Shown one piece after another: positions 1 through 12,601 of a stretch of 64,000 nt of DNA. Made by a program: the position numbers and the translations under genes. The notes below the pieces were generated by a model that saw only the letters and a list, made by a program, of their open reading frames with translations, had not been told where the DNA came from and made no database searches. Numbering within the stretch: position 1 is the first letter of the stretch; each line of letters begins with the position of its first letter. Origin of the DNA: Dipetalonema caudispina (lineage: Eukaryota; Nematoda; Chromadorea; Rhabditida; Onchocercidae); NCBI GenBank assembly GCA_013365325.1, contig JABVXV010000175.1, forward strand, positions 62,001 to 126,000. The letters run 5' to 3'.

Positions 1-359
1 TTAATTTTTAACTCATTAAAAATATTTGAATACTTTAATTAGCAAAAGTACTCTAAGTCTGTTCAGTTAGTTTTTTTTTCCAAGTTTTAATTTTTACAAA
101 CTGAGATTTTAAATTAATTAAATCATCATAAAAATGTTGATTAGTTCATATCATAAATCTTTTGTCCATTTAATTCGTTTACCATTGTTTTCAAATTAGC
201 TAACTTAGCTTTACTTTCGCTTTACTTTAATTGTTTCGAATTGATACAAATTTTGCGCTTTATTGCTTGTTTGCATAAAGCTCAAAAAATATATTTCCAA
301 TAATTTTTTTCATTTTTGGATTTTTAAATTGAATTTAAAATTTGAAACAAATGACATAC

Positions 360-1564
360 AGATAATTCTGGTTTTCTTGTATTTAATCTTTTGTCAGAAA
401 CTTTGTATGATCGTTGGTGAAGAATTACTGCGATAAATGCATACTGTGCAGTGATGATTACAACAGCGCAAATATTATTAAATAAATGAGCCAAGCTTCG
501 TATCTGACAATGTCATTGAAGAAAAGGAATTTTCAACAGTATTGCATCAATTTATATAAAAGTTGTAATGGAATTTTTTTCCAACAAATTAGGTAATGAG
601 AAATTCGGATATTGTAATCTTATGAAATCCATTAGTAATAATAATAGTAATGGAAATAACTTCGGAGGAGAGAAATGTTAAAGATGAGATTGTTAATTGA
701 CTTTAACTTTAACTAGATATTTTTCCTGAAATCTAAAAATTTAATTTTATTAAAATGAAAATTAGATTGGAAAAAAAAATAACCGATCTTTTCTTTGGGT
801 CCGATTCACTGATCCAAATACCTAGATTACTGTGATAAAATCCTTGTGGACAAATTAAGCACATAATAAAAGCATATGAGAATGCTAAGAAAATCCAAAG
901 CCATAATTTCGATTTCGTGAAACTTTCCTAAACATGTAGTAATTTCATTTATTCGAAATTACTGAAATGAAGTACTACTCTTTGCTGTTGAAGGTATAAT
1001 CGTATAATATAAAGGTATACTAACCACTGTTCTTCCAAAATACAAATTGCAACATCTGTTGAGATTGAGAATAATGCATAATGAACAATGCGCAAACCAA
1101 CATGCTGAAAAAGAATTTACAAAACTTTTTCGACAAATGAAAAAACGCCACTGAACTTGGCTCACCTAAAATTATTGTCTATTAAGCTAAAACAAAATTT
1201 AAAGTTTAATACTTTATTTGTAGAAAATTTTGAGAAGAATAACAATGTGGGATATTATCATTTTTGCCTTCTCTTTCCATGCATTCCACTTTCCTATTTT
1301 ATTTGTTAAAATTTAATTTAAATTTGTACTTTTTGAAAAATGAAATATTTTCGATTACTTACTCAGAGAAATAAAATTGGAAATTTTTGAGAAAGTAGGT
1401 GTAGTACAATACGAAAGTCCTATGAGAGAAAACAGCCCAGTTATTGTTAAATCATTATTTGTAGTTATCATATCGACGATACCAATTACGATCATTAATT
1501 TGAAGCATGAATAACAACGACAATCTCGATGTAAGAATGTTATAAAACACGGTAAATAAGCAAT
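360..1564 (-). CDS. Srt-type serpentine chemoreceptor (7TM GPCR), partial, possibly decayed
   Basis: Four exons fit a nematode Srt-class seven-helix receptor: 1564-1363, 1104-1025, 927-784 and 504-360. The first carries the end of TM1 (YLPCF), a loop with CYSCFK and TM2 (LMIVIGIVDM), then SYCTTP. The second holds TM3 and the LNRCC signature. The third carries TM4, ending FYHSNLGIWISESDP. The fourth starts YEAWLIYFNN and holds TM5. Junctions one to two (phase 1) and two to three (phase 0) agree; three to four does not, since exon four needs a phase 2 donor and none is visible. The N-terminus, TM6 and TM7 were not found; the 3' part may lie beyond the left edge. These receptors sit in the cilia of chemosensory neurons in C. 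elegans. Family assignment rests on motif pattern. The gene is either incomplete in the window or a pseudogene. Confidence 0.66.
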
Positions 1565-3315
1565 CTAAAAATATCGATATTCTTGTTTCATTAAAATTTC
1601 TAATTTCTAATTAAGTTTTATTTGATATACTTGTCAATGGTATTAATTAGACTCATATTTTTATCATAAAATAATTCAAAGATAAAATTAATCCCTTACG
1701 ACAAAGGTATCCCCATCTACAATTACTAAAAACAAAATAATTGCTTTGAACAATTTTCGCAAATAATGTCGCAAATTATCAGTCTATGAGAATTCTCATA
1801 ACTTCATTATCATTGCTCAAATAATTCATATTTTGTGGTACATTTTATCCTTATTAGATTGGATGATCAAAATTTCAATTAAAAGAGACAACCTGAAAGA
1901 TAAGACTGAGTGTGAGATAAGTGGAACCAATTAATACATTTGAATTATCCACTGTTCCGTTGAATTCTTCACATATCGTTTCATCGATTACGATTAGTGC
2001 TTTATCTGAGCTAAAATTCTATTTTTTTAGTTTTGCAAAAAAAAAAAAAAGAAAAAAAATTACCCATGAGAAATATCATTTTATTAATTTTCTTCTCTTT
2101 GATAAAATAATATGAAATTTACATATTTTTTTTTAATTTAAATACTTCATACTTAATGATGAAAATGTATATTAGTTTGGAATTTATTTAATCAAATTTG
2201 TTCTAAAATTTATCTATCAAAATCTCAAAGAATATCTTCCCATTTTAATTTCATCGTTTAATTCGAATTATCTTCAGAAATATATTAATGAACTTACCTG
2301 TTCCAAATCATTCTATTTCGAAATTCCTTCTGATTTATGCGATTCCTTCTGATTTTCAAAGTTCCTTCTGATTTTCATTTTTACTTATTTTTAATTTGGA
2401 TCATTTATAACATAACAACTATTGACAATTTCCTGAACAATACAACGATGTCGAAACTTTAATTTCATTCAAAATATTACTGTAATAATTTTGAACATAA
2501 ATATATCTATAAGTTATTGCACAGAAGAATTTTGAAAAATATCAATCAAATACACAAAAATAAATAAATAATTCAAAAAATATATGAGGAAAGAATGTAT
2601 TTTAAAAAAGTAATGACGTAAAATTTTTTGAATATATTTTGAAAAACAAAATTGAAATAGAAATTTTATCGTTCATTAATAAGAGCTACTAAATAGTTAT
2701 TTAAATTAGCAGTGATGATATTTGTGTAGCACTAATCGAAAATTAATTATAATTACATGCTAATTTTTTGAAATTTAAGTAGCAGCGAAACAAAAATGTT
2801 AAAATAATGTATTTATTTTTGTTTAAAAAATAAAAGGTCATTGATTGTTTTTTTTTTAAATGAATCTATCAGATTGTTATATATTTGATATGTTGAATTA
2901 TATTGTTTTTCATGATAAAATTATAATTAACTATTTTGTAGTAATTAAAATGGGAACCCATGATGGATGTAATTAGAATTAGAAAATTTAAAATGAATTA
3001 CATGAATGTTTTCATGTTGGAATTCATTTTCACGATGTACTTTTTAAATCCTAACACGAAAAAATAAGAAAAGCAAAAATTATAATTGCTAATTATCACT
3101 TATCTTTTCGAATATTTTCGTAATAATTCAAATTGCAAAAAATCAAATGAACAAAACCGAAATGAAGAAATTTGTTTTTATTTTTAAAATTATTTACGAA
3201 AACTTGGTAGGAAGCCGTAATTATCTGGAAATTTGAATGAGAAATTCAAAATCTTATAGAATCATATGCTCAGTTTCTAAATTTTTTTATAATTCCTAAA
3301 CAAAAAAAAAACAAC
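1565..3315. other. AT-rich intergenic stretch
   Basis: No convincing gene. Three imperfect copies of a 14 bp motif (ATTCCTTCTGATTT) lie at about 2322-2380. A donor-like site on the minus strand near 2300 could belong to a 5' exon of the Srt receptor, but no TM1-coding exon was found upstream of 1564. Confidence 0.5.
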
Positions 3316-4020
3316 TGTTACTTGATTGGTTAACCTGTCAGAAAGTTCGAACAACATCTGTTTATTAAGTATTCAATGGAAATCAACTTGTTTTCTAATT
3401 TATTAATTTATCGCAATTTGTTTAAAACATGAGATTTTAAAGAAGGAATAGCCTAAAAAACCTTTTGAATATCACTGAATCATTTTTTCATTAATAATGG
3501 CAACTTCTCAAATATTTTTATTTCTATAAAAAGTACTGCAAATTATCTACATTTCAAAAATCTTACATATTTCAATTGGAAATTTCACCTTTATTTTTCA
3601 TTCAGTGATCTTTCGATCCATACGATCAATCCAAATTCAAAATTCATCGATATTCATTAAGTATTTGAAAGATTTTTGGTGCGATCAACTGATACGTTTG
3701 TGCTAAATGGACGATTGAATTAGACGTAAACAATTATAGTAATGACGAAACAACTCATAATTTACCTCAATACTAATAACTCCCTTCTCCTTCAGGTAAG
3801 ATATAATTGTTTATTAGAAAATAAAAAGCATTCACAAAGAGTTGTTGAGAATTGCTTTAGCATATTATTTGCTGTGACTATTTTTATAATATTCTAAATT
3901 TCTTTTAGCGTCAAACTTTCTGCGATGGAAACGCTGAAATTGAAACATTTGAGGAAAAGCCATACGTATGTATGTATAGAATAATAATAAAGCTATCAAA
4001 TGGAAGAAAAAAAAAACAGT
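3316..4020. repeat. Left arm of a ~700 bp inverted repeat
   Basis: This segment is repeated in reverse complement at about 6425-7130. Matching landmarks are GTTACTTGATTGG at the outer edge and CTATCAAATGGAAG at the inner edge. Similarity looks around 90% by eye with small indels. Homology stops abruptly outside both outer ends. No open frame of note lies in the arm. It could be one arm of a fold-back element or an inverted segmental duplication. Confidence 0.85.
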
Positions 4021-6424
4021 GCTATTTTCGGATAGGTATTAAATAAATGAGAATTCATCAACTATTTCAATACACTTACGAAGATATTATGGTTGTTAAA
4101 CAATGAAACTTGAGTTTTCTTTTTTTTTTTTTTTGAATAAAATTAAAATGCAAAATTAATCCAAAACTAAACAAAGTTAATTAGATTTAAAAAGAGAAAA
4201 TCCATTTTGTTATGAAAAGAATATCGTGGAAATTTCCTATGTTTACTTTAATATTTCTTTCTTTAATTTCAAATAACAATTACGATTTGATGGAAGGAAA
4301 TTTCTCATGCATTTAAATTATCTATCGCAATTAACGTTTGTTAGTGATTAAATTTTACAAATACAAGGGAATACGAAATAATATTACTACCGTATTTCTT
4401 TAAAATAAAACCGGATCTTATATCAATTTCTATTCCGAAAAATCTTATTAGAACCTATTTTTAGGAAATATCTTATGAGCAAAAATAAATATTCATTCGT
4501 GTAGAAATATTTTCATTTATTCAAATAGGATTATATTATCTTCCCGGAATATCGTCAAAACTTTTCAAACTTCAATTCGGTCCGAATTTCTTGCCACTTC
4601 ATTTTTTGCTAAATTATTATTGCCCAAATTTCTTTTCTTCAGTACAATAGCTTTCCATAAATGAGTGCTTTCTGTACATGTTAGACATTCGATGATTTTA
4701 TTTCATAAAATTTTCAGCCAATTTTTGACCTCTTGTAGACTAATATTGACAAAATTTCTCCATGATAATAACCATTTTCAAAATAATTACTGATTATTCT
4801 GCTTACAAATAGGCCGCAAAAATGTCATGTATACTGCAAATGCACAAACATGAGGTCATCATGAGATCATTATTCCAGTTGGAAACATTAATTAAATCAT
4901 TATTTAATCTATTCTTCTCTTTGTTATGAAGTTCCTTTCTTTTACATTATTTTACTCATTAAATGAGAGCTAAATTTCAAAACTATTAGGCCACTTTGGT
5001 TATCTCAAAAAAAAAAGTGACAGTATTAAATTGTATATTCATGGATAATTATTGAAATATAATTTTATTTCTCGTTGAAGATTTGTAATAGATTGATTTG
5101 TTAGCAATGGAATAGAAACAGAAATAATTAAATGAATACAAAATTACAGATTTTGAAATGAAAAAGATTAATGAGTGAATGAGTTGAATGAATTGAATGA
5201 AAGGCCATTCATTCCTTGTGATCAAATTCTAACTTCTTATATATGCTAATTTACATAGGTATGTGATTGGATATAATGATAATTATGCAAAAAAAAAAAA
5301 AAGGATGGGAACGGATATGTGAGAATTTGCTAAATACAAGAAATAAGTGTGAACCATCATTTGCATTTATTAGAAGTGTTGAATCATTAAGGTAAATTTC
5401 CATATTTTGCGTTAGGATTATTTCGATTTGTCGACAAATTAAGCCACTTATAAACTTATTGCATCCATTAGATTCTCTTAATTTCAGGAATCAGATGAAT
5501 TATCAAAATGTAGGCAATGAGAAAGTTTCGGATATATCGGAATAGAGCTATCAACTTTTTCAGAAACGGTTCAAATTGTTGAAGGAAAAAATTCAGCTTA
5601 ATTGTATGTTACAAAAGAATTCCTCTGGGGATATTTCTAAATTGCAAACAAAAAATATTTGCGAAGAATTAATCTGTCAGAGATGAAATCATCCAATTTT
5701 GGCAATAATGATTGATCCATTTCCGGCTTCTTGACATTTCTCACCATACGCATCGATGATTAAGAATTGTCGTATTCCGGAAGTCATCAAATTTTTCCAC
5801 CCAAAAATCTCCCATCACTGCTTCCTTTTTTTTTTTTTTTCATACGACAAATGGCTTTTTTGTCATTTGCTTTGTGTGAGATTAAAATATTCTTTTAAAT
5901 TCATCAATAAATTAGATATTAATTAATGACTTACAAGACAAAGGTGACAATAAAAATAATCGAGGAAAATGACGAATAATTGAAGAGATGGTAAAAGTTA
6001 AACAACATTTTTTTTTTTTAGCCATATAAATTTAATCTGTTGAAAAAAATAATAACATAAATAGTATTATTTATTTACATTTTGATATTATTATCTTAGA
6101 ATTCAATAATAATTCTTCTACGTGTTGCAACTGACTTAACGATCTTCTGACTATTTGTCTTAATTATGCTTCATTTAATTCTGAGATTGAACATCACGCT
6201 AGAAGAGTTTTGGAGAAATAATCATTTTCTTCCGAAGGATATGATAGTTTATTTTATGATAGATTACGATATCAATATAATTTACAATAATCTGCTTGTA
6301 TATTGCCATCGGCAACAACAAATTTTCCATCAACTAATTGTTCTAGTATCATTTCTGATATTTTAATCTCATATGATAAAAATTTTTATCAGCTTAGTCT
6401 TTGAATTTTCTAGCCGATTTGTCG
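4021..6424. other. Spacer between the inverted arms
   Basis: About 2.4 kb of very AT-rich sequence with several A/T homopolymers. No transposase or other recognisable coding region was seen. The only open frame over 60 codons (6166-6366, plus) looks like chance. Confidence 0.5.
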
Positions 6425-7130
6425 CTTGTTTTTTTTTTCTTCCATTTGATAGCTTTATTATTATTCTATACATACATACGTATGACTTTTCCTCAAATGT
6501 TTCAATTTCAGCGTTTCCATCGCAGAAAGTTTGACGCTAAAAGAAATTTAGAATATTATAAAATTAGTCACTGCAAATAATATGCTAAAGCAATTCTCAA
6601 CAACTCTTTGTGAATGCTTTTTATTTTCTAATAAACAATTATATCTTACCTGAAGGAGAAGGGAGTTATTAGTATTGAGGTAAATTATGAGTTGTTTCGT
6701 CATTACTATAATTGTTTGCGTCTAATTCAATCGTCCATTTAGCGCAAACGCATGGATTGATCATACCAAAAATCCTTCAAATATTTAATGAATTTCGATG
6801 AATTTTGAATTTGAACTGATCATATGGATCGAAAGATCACTGAATGAAAAATAAAAGTGAAATTTCCAATTGAAATATGTAAGATTTTTGAAATATAGAC
6901 AATTTGCAGTACTTTTTATAGAAATAAAAATATTTGAGAAGTTGCCATTATTAATGAAAAAATGATTCAGAGATATTCAAAAAGTTTTTCAGGCTATTCC
7001 TTTTTTAAAATCTCATGTTTTGAACAAATTTCGATAAATTAATAGATTAGAAAACAAGTTTATTTCCATTGAATACTTAATAAACAGATGTTGTCTGAAC
7101 TTTCCGACAGGTCAACCAATCAAGTAACAT
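6425..7130. repeat. Right arm of the ~700 bp inverted repeat
   Basis: Reverse-complement partner of 3316-4020. It runs from the poly(T)-CTTCCATTTGATAG inner edge to CCAATCAAGTAAC at the outer edge. Substitutions are spread along the arm, so the duplication is not recent, or one arm has been free to drift. Confidence 0.85.
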
Positions 7131-8116
7131 ATATTTGGCAAAAAAAAATCCTGTTATAACTCCCAAATTATCAGTTAGGAGTGGAAATTTTCAAAATCCT
7201 GAATAGCTTGTGATGCGCATATGTGACAAATTCATTTCATCCAATTATGGTAAAAGTAAGTAAAGGATTATTGAATATTTGCATCATTTTATTTTTTAAT
7301 TATACTTTTGATTACTTACTGTTACATTCATGAAATATTTGATAATTAGCTATTGAAATGAATATTCCGAAATGAGAGTAATTCAAATACTTTCTTTTTC
7401 TTTTTTGAAAAGTTTTGCTTTGTTTCTTAAATATTGATGAAAGTTAACGAATTAAATGATTTAAATTAAAATTTTCAGAAGCAAAATGTTTACAAAATGT
7501 CATTGCATTGTACGACATGCTGTTGCACAATTTTTATTCACGTATATTTAGGTTCATATTCTCTCGTTTTTTTTTTTTTTTTTTTTTTGATATGGTATGG
7601 TAAAATTAATTCATACTAATCACTTAAGATTATATGCTATTTTTATGTATGATTTATTAAGTTTTTTATTTTCGAAACATATCATTTCAATGCAACAAAT
7701 GAGGCAATTGACGGTTAAGACGTGATATATGCTATCGCAATAAAACATTATATGATTGATTTACGTGAACGATTCACGTAGTTAGTGTGTGTGTGTGTGT
7801 GTGTGTGTTAAGTGTTTCAACGAATTAATGTTACCTTAATCTTTTTAAAAAAAAAAAAATTAATAATAACATAAACATTCTATGACCATTTCTTATTAAT
7901 CATTTTCCTTATCAATAATAGCGCCATTATTATTATTATTATTATTTTACTTACGTCATAACACTTTCGTAATCTTTTAATTAAAATAATATTTTCATCA
8001 CTTTCTTCATCAAGAATACTAATGCATTAGATGAAATTAAATAAAAAAAAAAAAAAAAAAAGGAAAATTTCCACATGTAAACTAATGAATTGATTAAAAT
8101 GTTTTAGTCGAAATTT
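7131..8116. other. Intergenic stretch with a GT microsatellite
   Basis: No gene seen. A (GT)n run lies at about 7788-7809, an ATT run near 7927-7946 and poly(A)/poly(T) tracts at 7568-7589, 7848-7859 and 8043-8060. Confidence 0.6.
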
Positions 8117-9891
8117 CTAAATTACAGACGATTTATACGGATTATCACTATAATTAATATTATATTTATGCTCTTGCCCATTTTCATTTTGCTTCTCATA
8201 TCTAATAAAAAATGGTAATTTGCTTTGTTGATGTTTCTCCGTATAATTCAGTTCAATCGGATCATTGTGATGATCATTTCGTTCAGGTAGAAAGCAAAAT
8301 AATCGAAGAAATGTGACAATTGACAACATTGTCTGTAATGTTCACTTCTATATTGTTGGTAAGTGTCACTTTTTTTTCTCGACATAAATTTTTATATAAA
8401 TTGTCAAAATTTTGGAATTTTAAAATTTCTGCAAATATCAAAAAGAATTAAATGTGTGAAGTAAATTCCGTTCATTAATTGAAGGAATAATATGAATTAA
8501 TAAGTTAACAATGGTATATGTTAATGAATCTTTCTAAATTTAATTTTTGAACTGCTAACGGATAATGCATTCACTAATTTCGTTCCTTTTTTTTGGAGTT
8601 TATGAAAAATTTCCTAACGTTAGTTTTGGTGAGCGTGAAGAACGTGAAGACAGAGGAAGACTTACGAGTGAAATAAACGTGAGAACGTCTTGAATTAGGA
8701 CAAAAACATTGTTCCATTTACATTTATAGGGTAAATCGGCTGAGAAATTTTCATTTGTGATACAACTGATTGATTTATCGATTGAAAGCTTAAACAGAAA
8801 ACCATCTTGTTGGTTTACTTTACACAGAAAGTGTCATGATAATCTGAATGGTAGTATATGGAAATAAACTTATTGTAGTCAGCAAAATTGGCATGCGACA
8901 GTATTGCTGTTCAAGTAATTAATTAATTCATTTATACCTTGGAAAGATTTTAGATACGAATTCTGAAAATATATTTACGGATTCATTTCGAATTTTTCAT
9001 CTTTTCTGCATAATATTTACTTCGATTAGTAATAGGTATGAATTGCCTAATTACTTGATTATTTAATTTTTTGTTCACCTATACATACATTCTGTAGTTT
9101 GCAATGTTTACTGAAATCATATCCGGAATAAGAAACATCACATTTAACTGTTTAGTAGTAGTGAAAGAAAAGAAATCAAAAGTTTTACAGTGTACAAATC
9201 GATGGTTATAACCGTAATACCAATAGCAGTACGTAATACAAAGAAGAATACTGTAAAACAGAATACAAATCGTCGACCGGACAGTAAACCAGCGATTGCC
9301 ATTATAGCAAGTGAAATCTCAATCTCAGCTAGAAGAAAGAAATTAGATTGAATAATTTTATTCTAAAATGGTAATATCATTTCCAGATTTGATGCTAAAG
9401 GATATTTCGGAAAGACGGGGAAGATAGGAATGGAAGTAACACTAACTTAATCTCACTTTTCTTTAATCATGAAATACCGGAATATTTGTTTATTCTATTA
9501 CAATTTTGAAAGATCAGGAAATAATTCAGGATTCAGGACCATATCTTTCTTTTCCCACTTTTCCTACCATTTGTCATATAGCGGAAAAATATTATTCAAA
9601 AATTTACATTTTGTTAAATTTATAACTATTTAATAAATTATCTTCACTTTAACAAACTAACCAATTTAACATGTTTTAATTAGTCTAGAATTTGCTTATT
9701 AGTCTTTTCTTTACGGAAATAGTAAAAAAAAAAAGAAACTCACGCCAATTATGATTTTCAATCCATTCATAAACATCATTTTCAGACGCAAATTTAGCAT
9801 TTTGCGCAATAAGGTTTATAGCAATAAGCATACGATAAATACAGTAACCAATTAAAATTAAATTCTCCAGTAGTTCCGAAATTTTACTCAT
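8117..9891 (-). CDS. Small four-helix membrane protein, unrecognised family
   Basis: Three exons (9891-9744, 9328-9189, 8332-8117) join in phase to give 167 residues. The first donor is GTGAGT; acceptors are TTCTAG and ATTACAG. Four hydrophobic segments lie at about 8-29, 52-66, 70-92 and 95-111, followed by a polar tail of some 55 residues rich in Asn, Glu and Lys. It is probably an integral membrane protein with a soluble C-terminus; I do not recognise the family. An alternative form reads through the weaker exon 2 donor (GTAAAA) to a stop at 9144, giving 110 residues with the fourth helix altered and no tail. The 857 bp second intron holds nothing recognised. Confidence 0.6.
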
Positions 9892-11266
9892 TTTATTTCT
9901 GTGAAAATTGTAAATATTTCAACGATGAACAGTCGTATTCGTATAATATGTTAAGGATGAGTAACACGTAAAATGCTAGGTATAAATTAATTGGTAAATA
10001 ATTTTTCGATGATTCAGTAACACCACCGCTTACTTACATTAATAGAATGAATAATAAGTAAAAAAATTGAAAGCGTCCGATTTTATGCAAATATGTTTGC
10101 TATGCTTAAATGTCATCTTGCAATGTTGTAATCAAAATAACTTTATAAATGTTATTTTAATCTTTTGAAGTCAAAGAAATTTTTTGATTAAATTTGCTCG
10201 ATAATTCAAGATTAAACAACTTGAAATTTAACAATTCATGTCAGAAAAAAAATGGAATTTTTACGTTAGAGGCACCAATTTCAATATCAATCAAAATGTT
10301 CATTTACCTTAGAATTTAACTGGAACAAAGCTAAAATAATGCAATTTGAAAATTGAAATATTTAAACTGTGATTCTCATTGCTGTGAAACCGTCACCGAC
10401 AATATTTGATTAACTTATTAATTTATCTTTTCTGATTCATGCTTAACCTTTGACATTCATATTTGTAAACAGTGTTTCATGACTGTAATAGCTCAAATCA
10501 CTTATTTCTTATCAAAATTCCATCAAATTTATAGTATCGATTAACTTTTGCTAGAATTAGGTAATTAAATGGCTAATAATTTGCATCTAAAATCTGCATG
10601 TCTTTCGGATAGAGTTTTATAGATGTATTGAAATTGACCTGAACTTTTTGGTAAATGAATTTTGCTGATAAGAAGCATTTTCAAAAGAAAAAAAAAGGAA
10701 TAAAACTGTCTGGTATTTTAGTAATTTTTTATTTCATGGACAAATAACAATATTAAAACATTTTTCGTATGTTTGATAAAATGAAATTTTTGCAGAAGTC
10801 TGTTTGCTTATCATTTTAGAATCTGTTTTACTGCTTTGTAACTTTAATTTTCTAATATCTTCTAAAATCCAACGTTCATTCATTATGGATCAAATTGAGA
10901 GGTACGAATAATTAGCATATTTCAGCTGGTATCAAACGTCGATAAACGCAAGTCTATCAACGTCAGCTAAACTTTTGCAAGGAATAATTACAATACAATG
11001 ATTGCTTTTCCGAAGTTCCAAAATTTTACGGATCAATGTCAAGAAAGTTTACAGAAATCCAATTCGATATAAAAGGAATATATGGTAGAAGGACGAATAT
11101 TGGGATTTTCAGTTATCCGAATTTTCGATATTATTCCCATTGATACTGTATTTTCGTTTTCCTTGTATTCAACTGATTTTTTGTAGCAAATTTATTTAAT
11201 TCAATTTGCAAAAATAAGCATTAGAGGAAGTGATCGTACACGTAATCAATAAACGTGTAAAGTAAT
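9892..11266. other. Intergenic stretch
   Basis: AT-rich sequence in which I see no exon, RNA gene or repeat of note. It separates two minus-strand genes. Confidence 0.55.
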
Positions 11267-12601
11267 TTAGTGTTCATTCATTTTGGCAATATCTTCAGCC
11301 GATAAAATTGTTTTGATACATGTTGGCCCAGGATTCATTACACATTTATGTGATGGTGGACATTCCATTGCATCGCATGCTGTTTAAAATTGATAAATAG
11401 TTTATTTAATTTTAAGTAGAATTTTACATAGCTGTAAATTGACTTATATCATTTATTTAAATTTGAAAAAGAGAAAACTTCGATATTTTGCTTCCTTCAT
11501 ATTTCATTTGAACAACCAGTTTTTGTCTTTTTTTTTAAACTGTTTACTTCTAGTTGTAAAGAATTTAAAAGAAGAAAATCATATTTAAAAAAAAAGGAAA
11601 AAATTTTAAGATTCAATAAAAAAGAAGTAATAAAATACACAAACTTCCTGGTAGGACACATTTTGCAATTTTACGGCATGATCGACCGATGCAAGGTACC
11701 AATTTTTCGGCACATACTTGACCAGCTGGACAGGATGGATGACTTTTACATCCTGAAATTTTATTAAATTCCAAAAATATATGCAGGAAATTTTTGAAGT
11801 AAAATGTATCAAATCAATCGAAAGATTCCAAATATGTAAAATTTGATTCAGAAATATTTGTATCTTTTCAATTCGTCATATCTTCATCTAATGTTATTTC
11901 TAAGAATTGAATGAATAATTTGAAAATGAATATTTGTAATTGCAATGAATTTTTCTTCATCAATACCTCAGGGAATAAAATGTATTGAAGGATTATTTCT
12001 ATTTAGCAAACTTATTTTTCTCCGATTACTATCTGTTTGATTCATTTTTAACACATTAACAAACAAATAATTTCTTGAGCAGTTAATCGAACGATTACTT
12101 TTTTTTTTTTTTTTTCATATCTTTCCCATGGGTATAATGTGGGTAACTTTTTTTTTTTTTGCAATAAATTTTGGTTACTTGTGGTATTACTTAGAAATGT
12201 TTGAAATAGAAAAGTGCCAAAAACCTTTAGTGTTATCAGGCATACAAGTAAGTATCGGACGACATGGTGGTTTTTCACATGAAACAATATTTCGTTCCTC
12301 ACAATATGTCCCCATTGGACAGAATATATCAACACATGCTAAAATCTATCAAAATTATTCACGAAATTTTATTTTTAAAATTCAAAATTTATTATCATCA
12401 TCTTGATATGAACTATAATTATTTATCCAATCAAATTTTGTCATATTTTCTTTCCAGTCAAAAAGTTAAAATATAAATTAAGATTATTCTTTGAAAGGAT
12501 TAATTGTGAAATTGAATATATTTATGAATTAAAAATGGCTTTTAACGAATGTTAAATTACTCACTTTGAAATCCGTTGAGATCAATAAATATGCCAAAAA
12601 T
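11267..12601 (-). CDS. Cysteine-rich repeat protein, probably secreted; 5' end missing
   Basis: Four exons join in phase: 12601-12565, 12338-12225, 11752-11645 and 11379-11267 (stop TAA). Each of the last three encodes one cysteine-rich unit opening C-x4-C-P-x3-x-C, for example CVDIFCPMGTYC and CDAMECPPSHKC. Units two and three contain further cysteines suggesting extra disulfides. All three unit junctions are phase 1, so units could be added or lost without a frameshift. The tail is IAKMNEH. The 37 nt exon at 12601-12565 (IFGIFIDLNGFQ) has no ATG, so an upstream exon with the start and presumably a signal peptide was not found. The spacing recalls small disulfide-rich nematode extracellular proteins, but I cannot name the family or a substrate. 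Confidence 0.72.
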
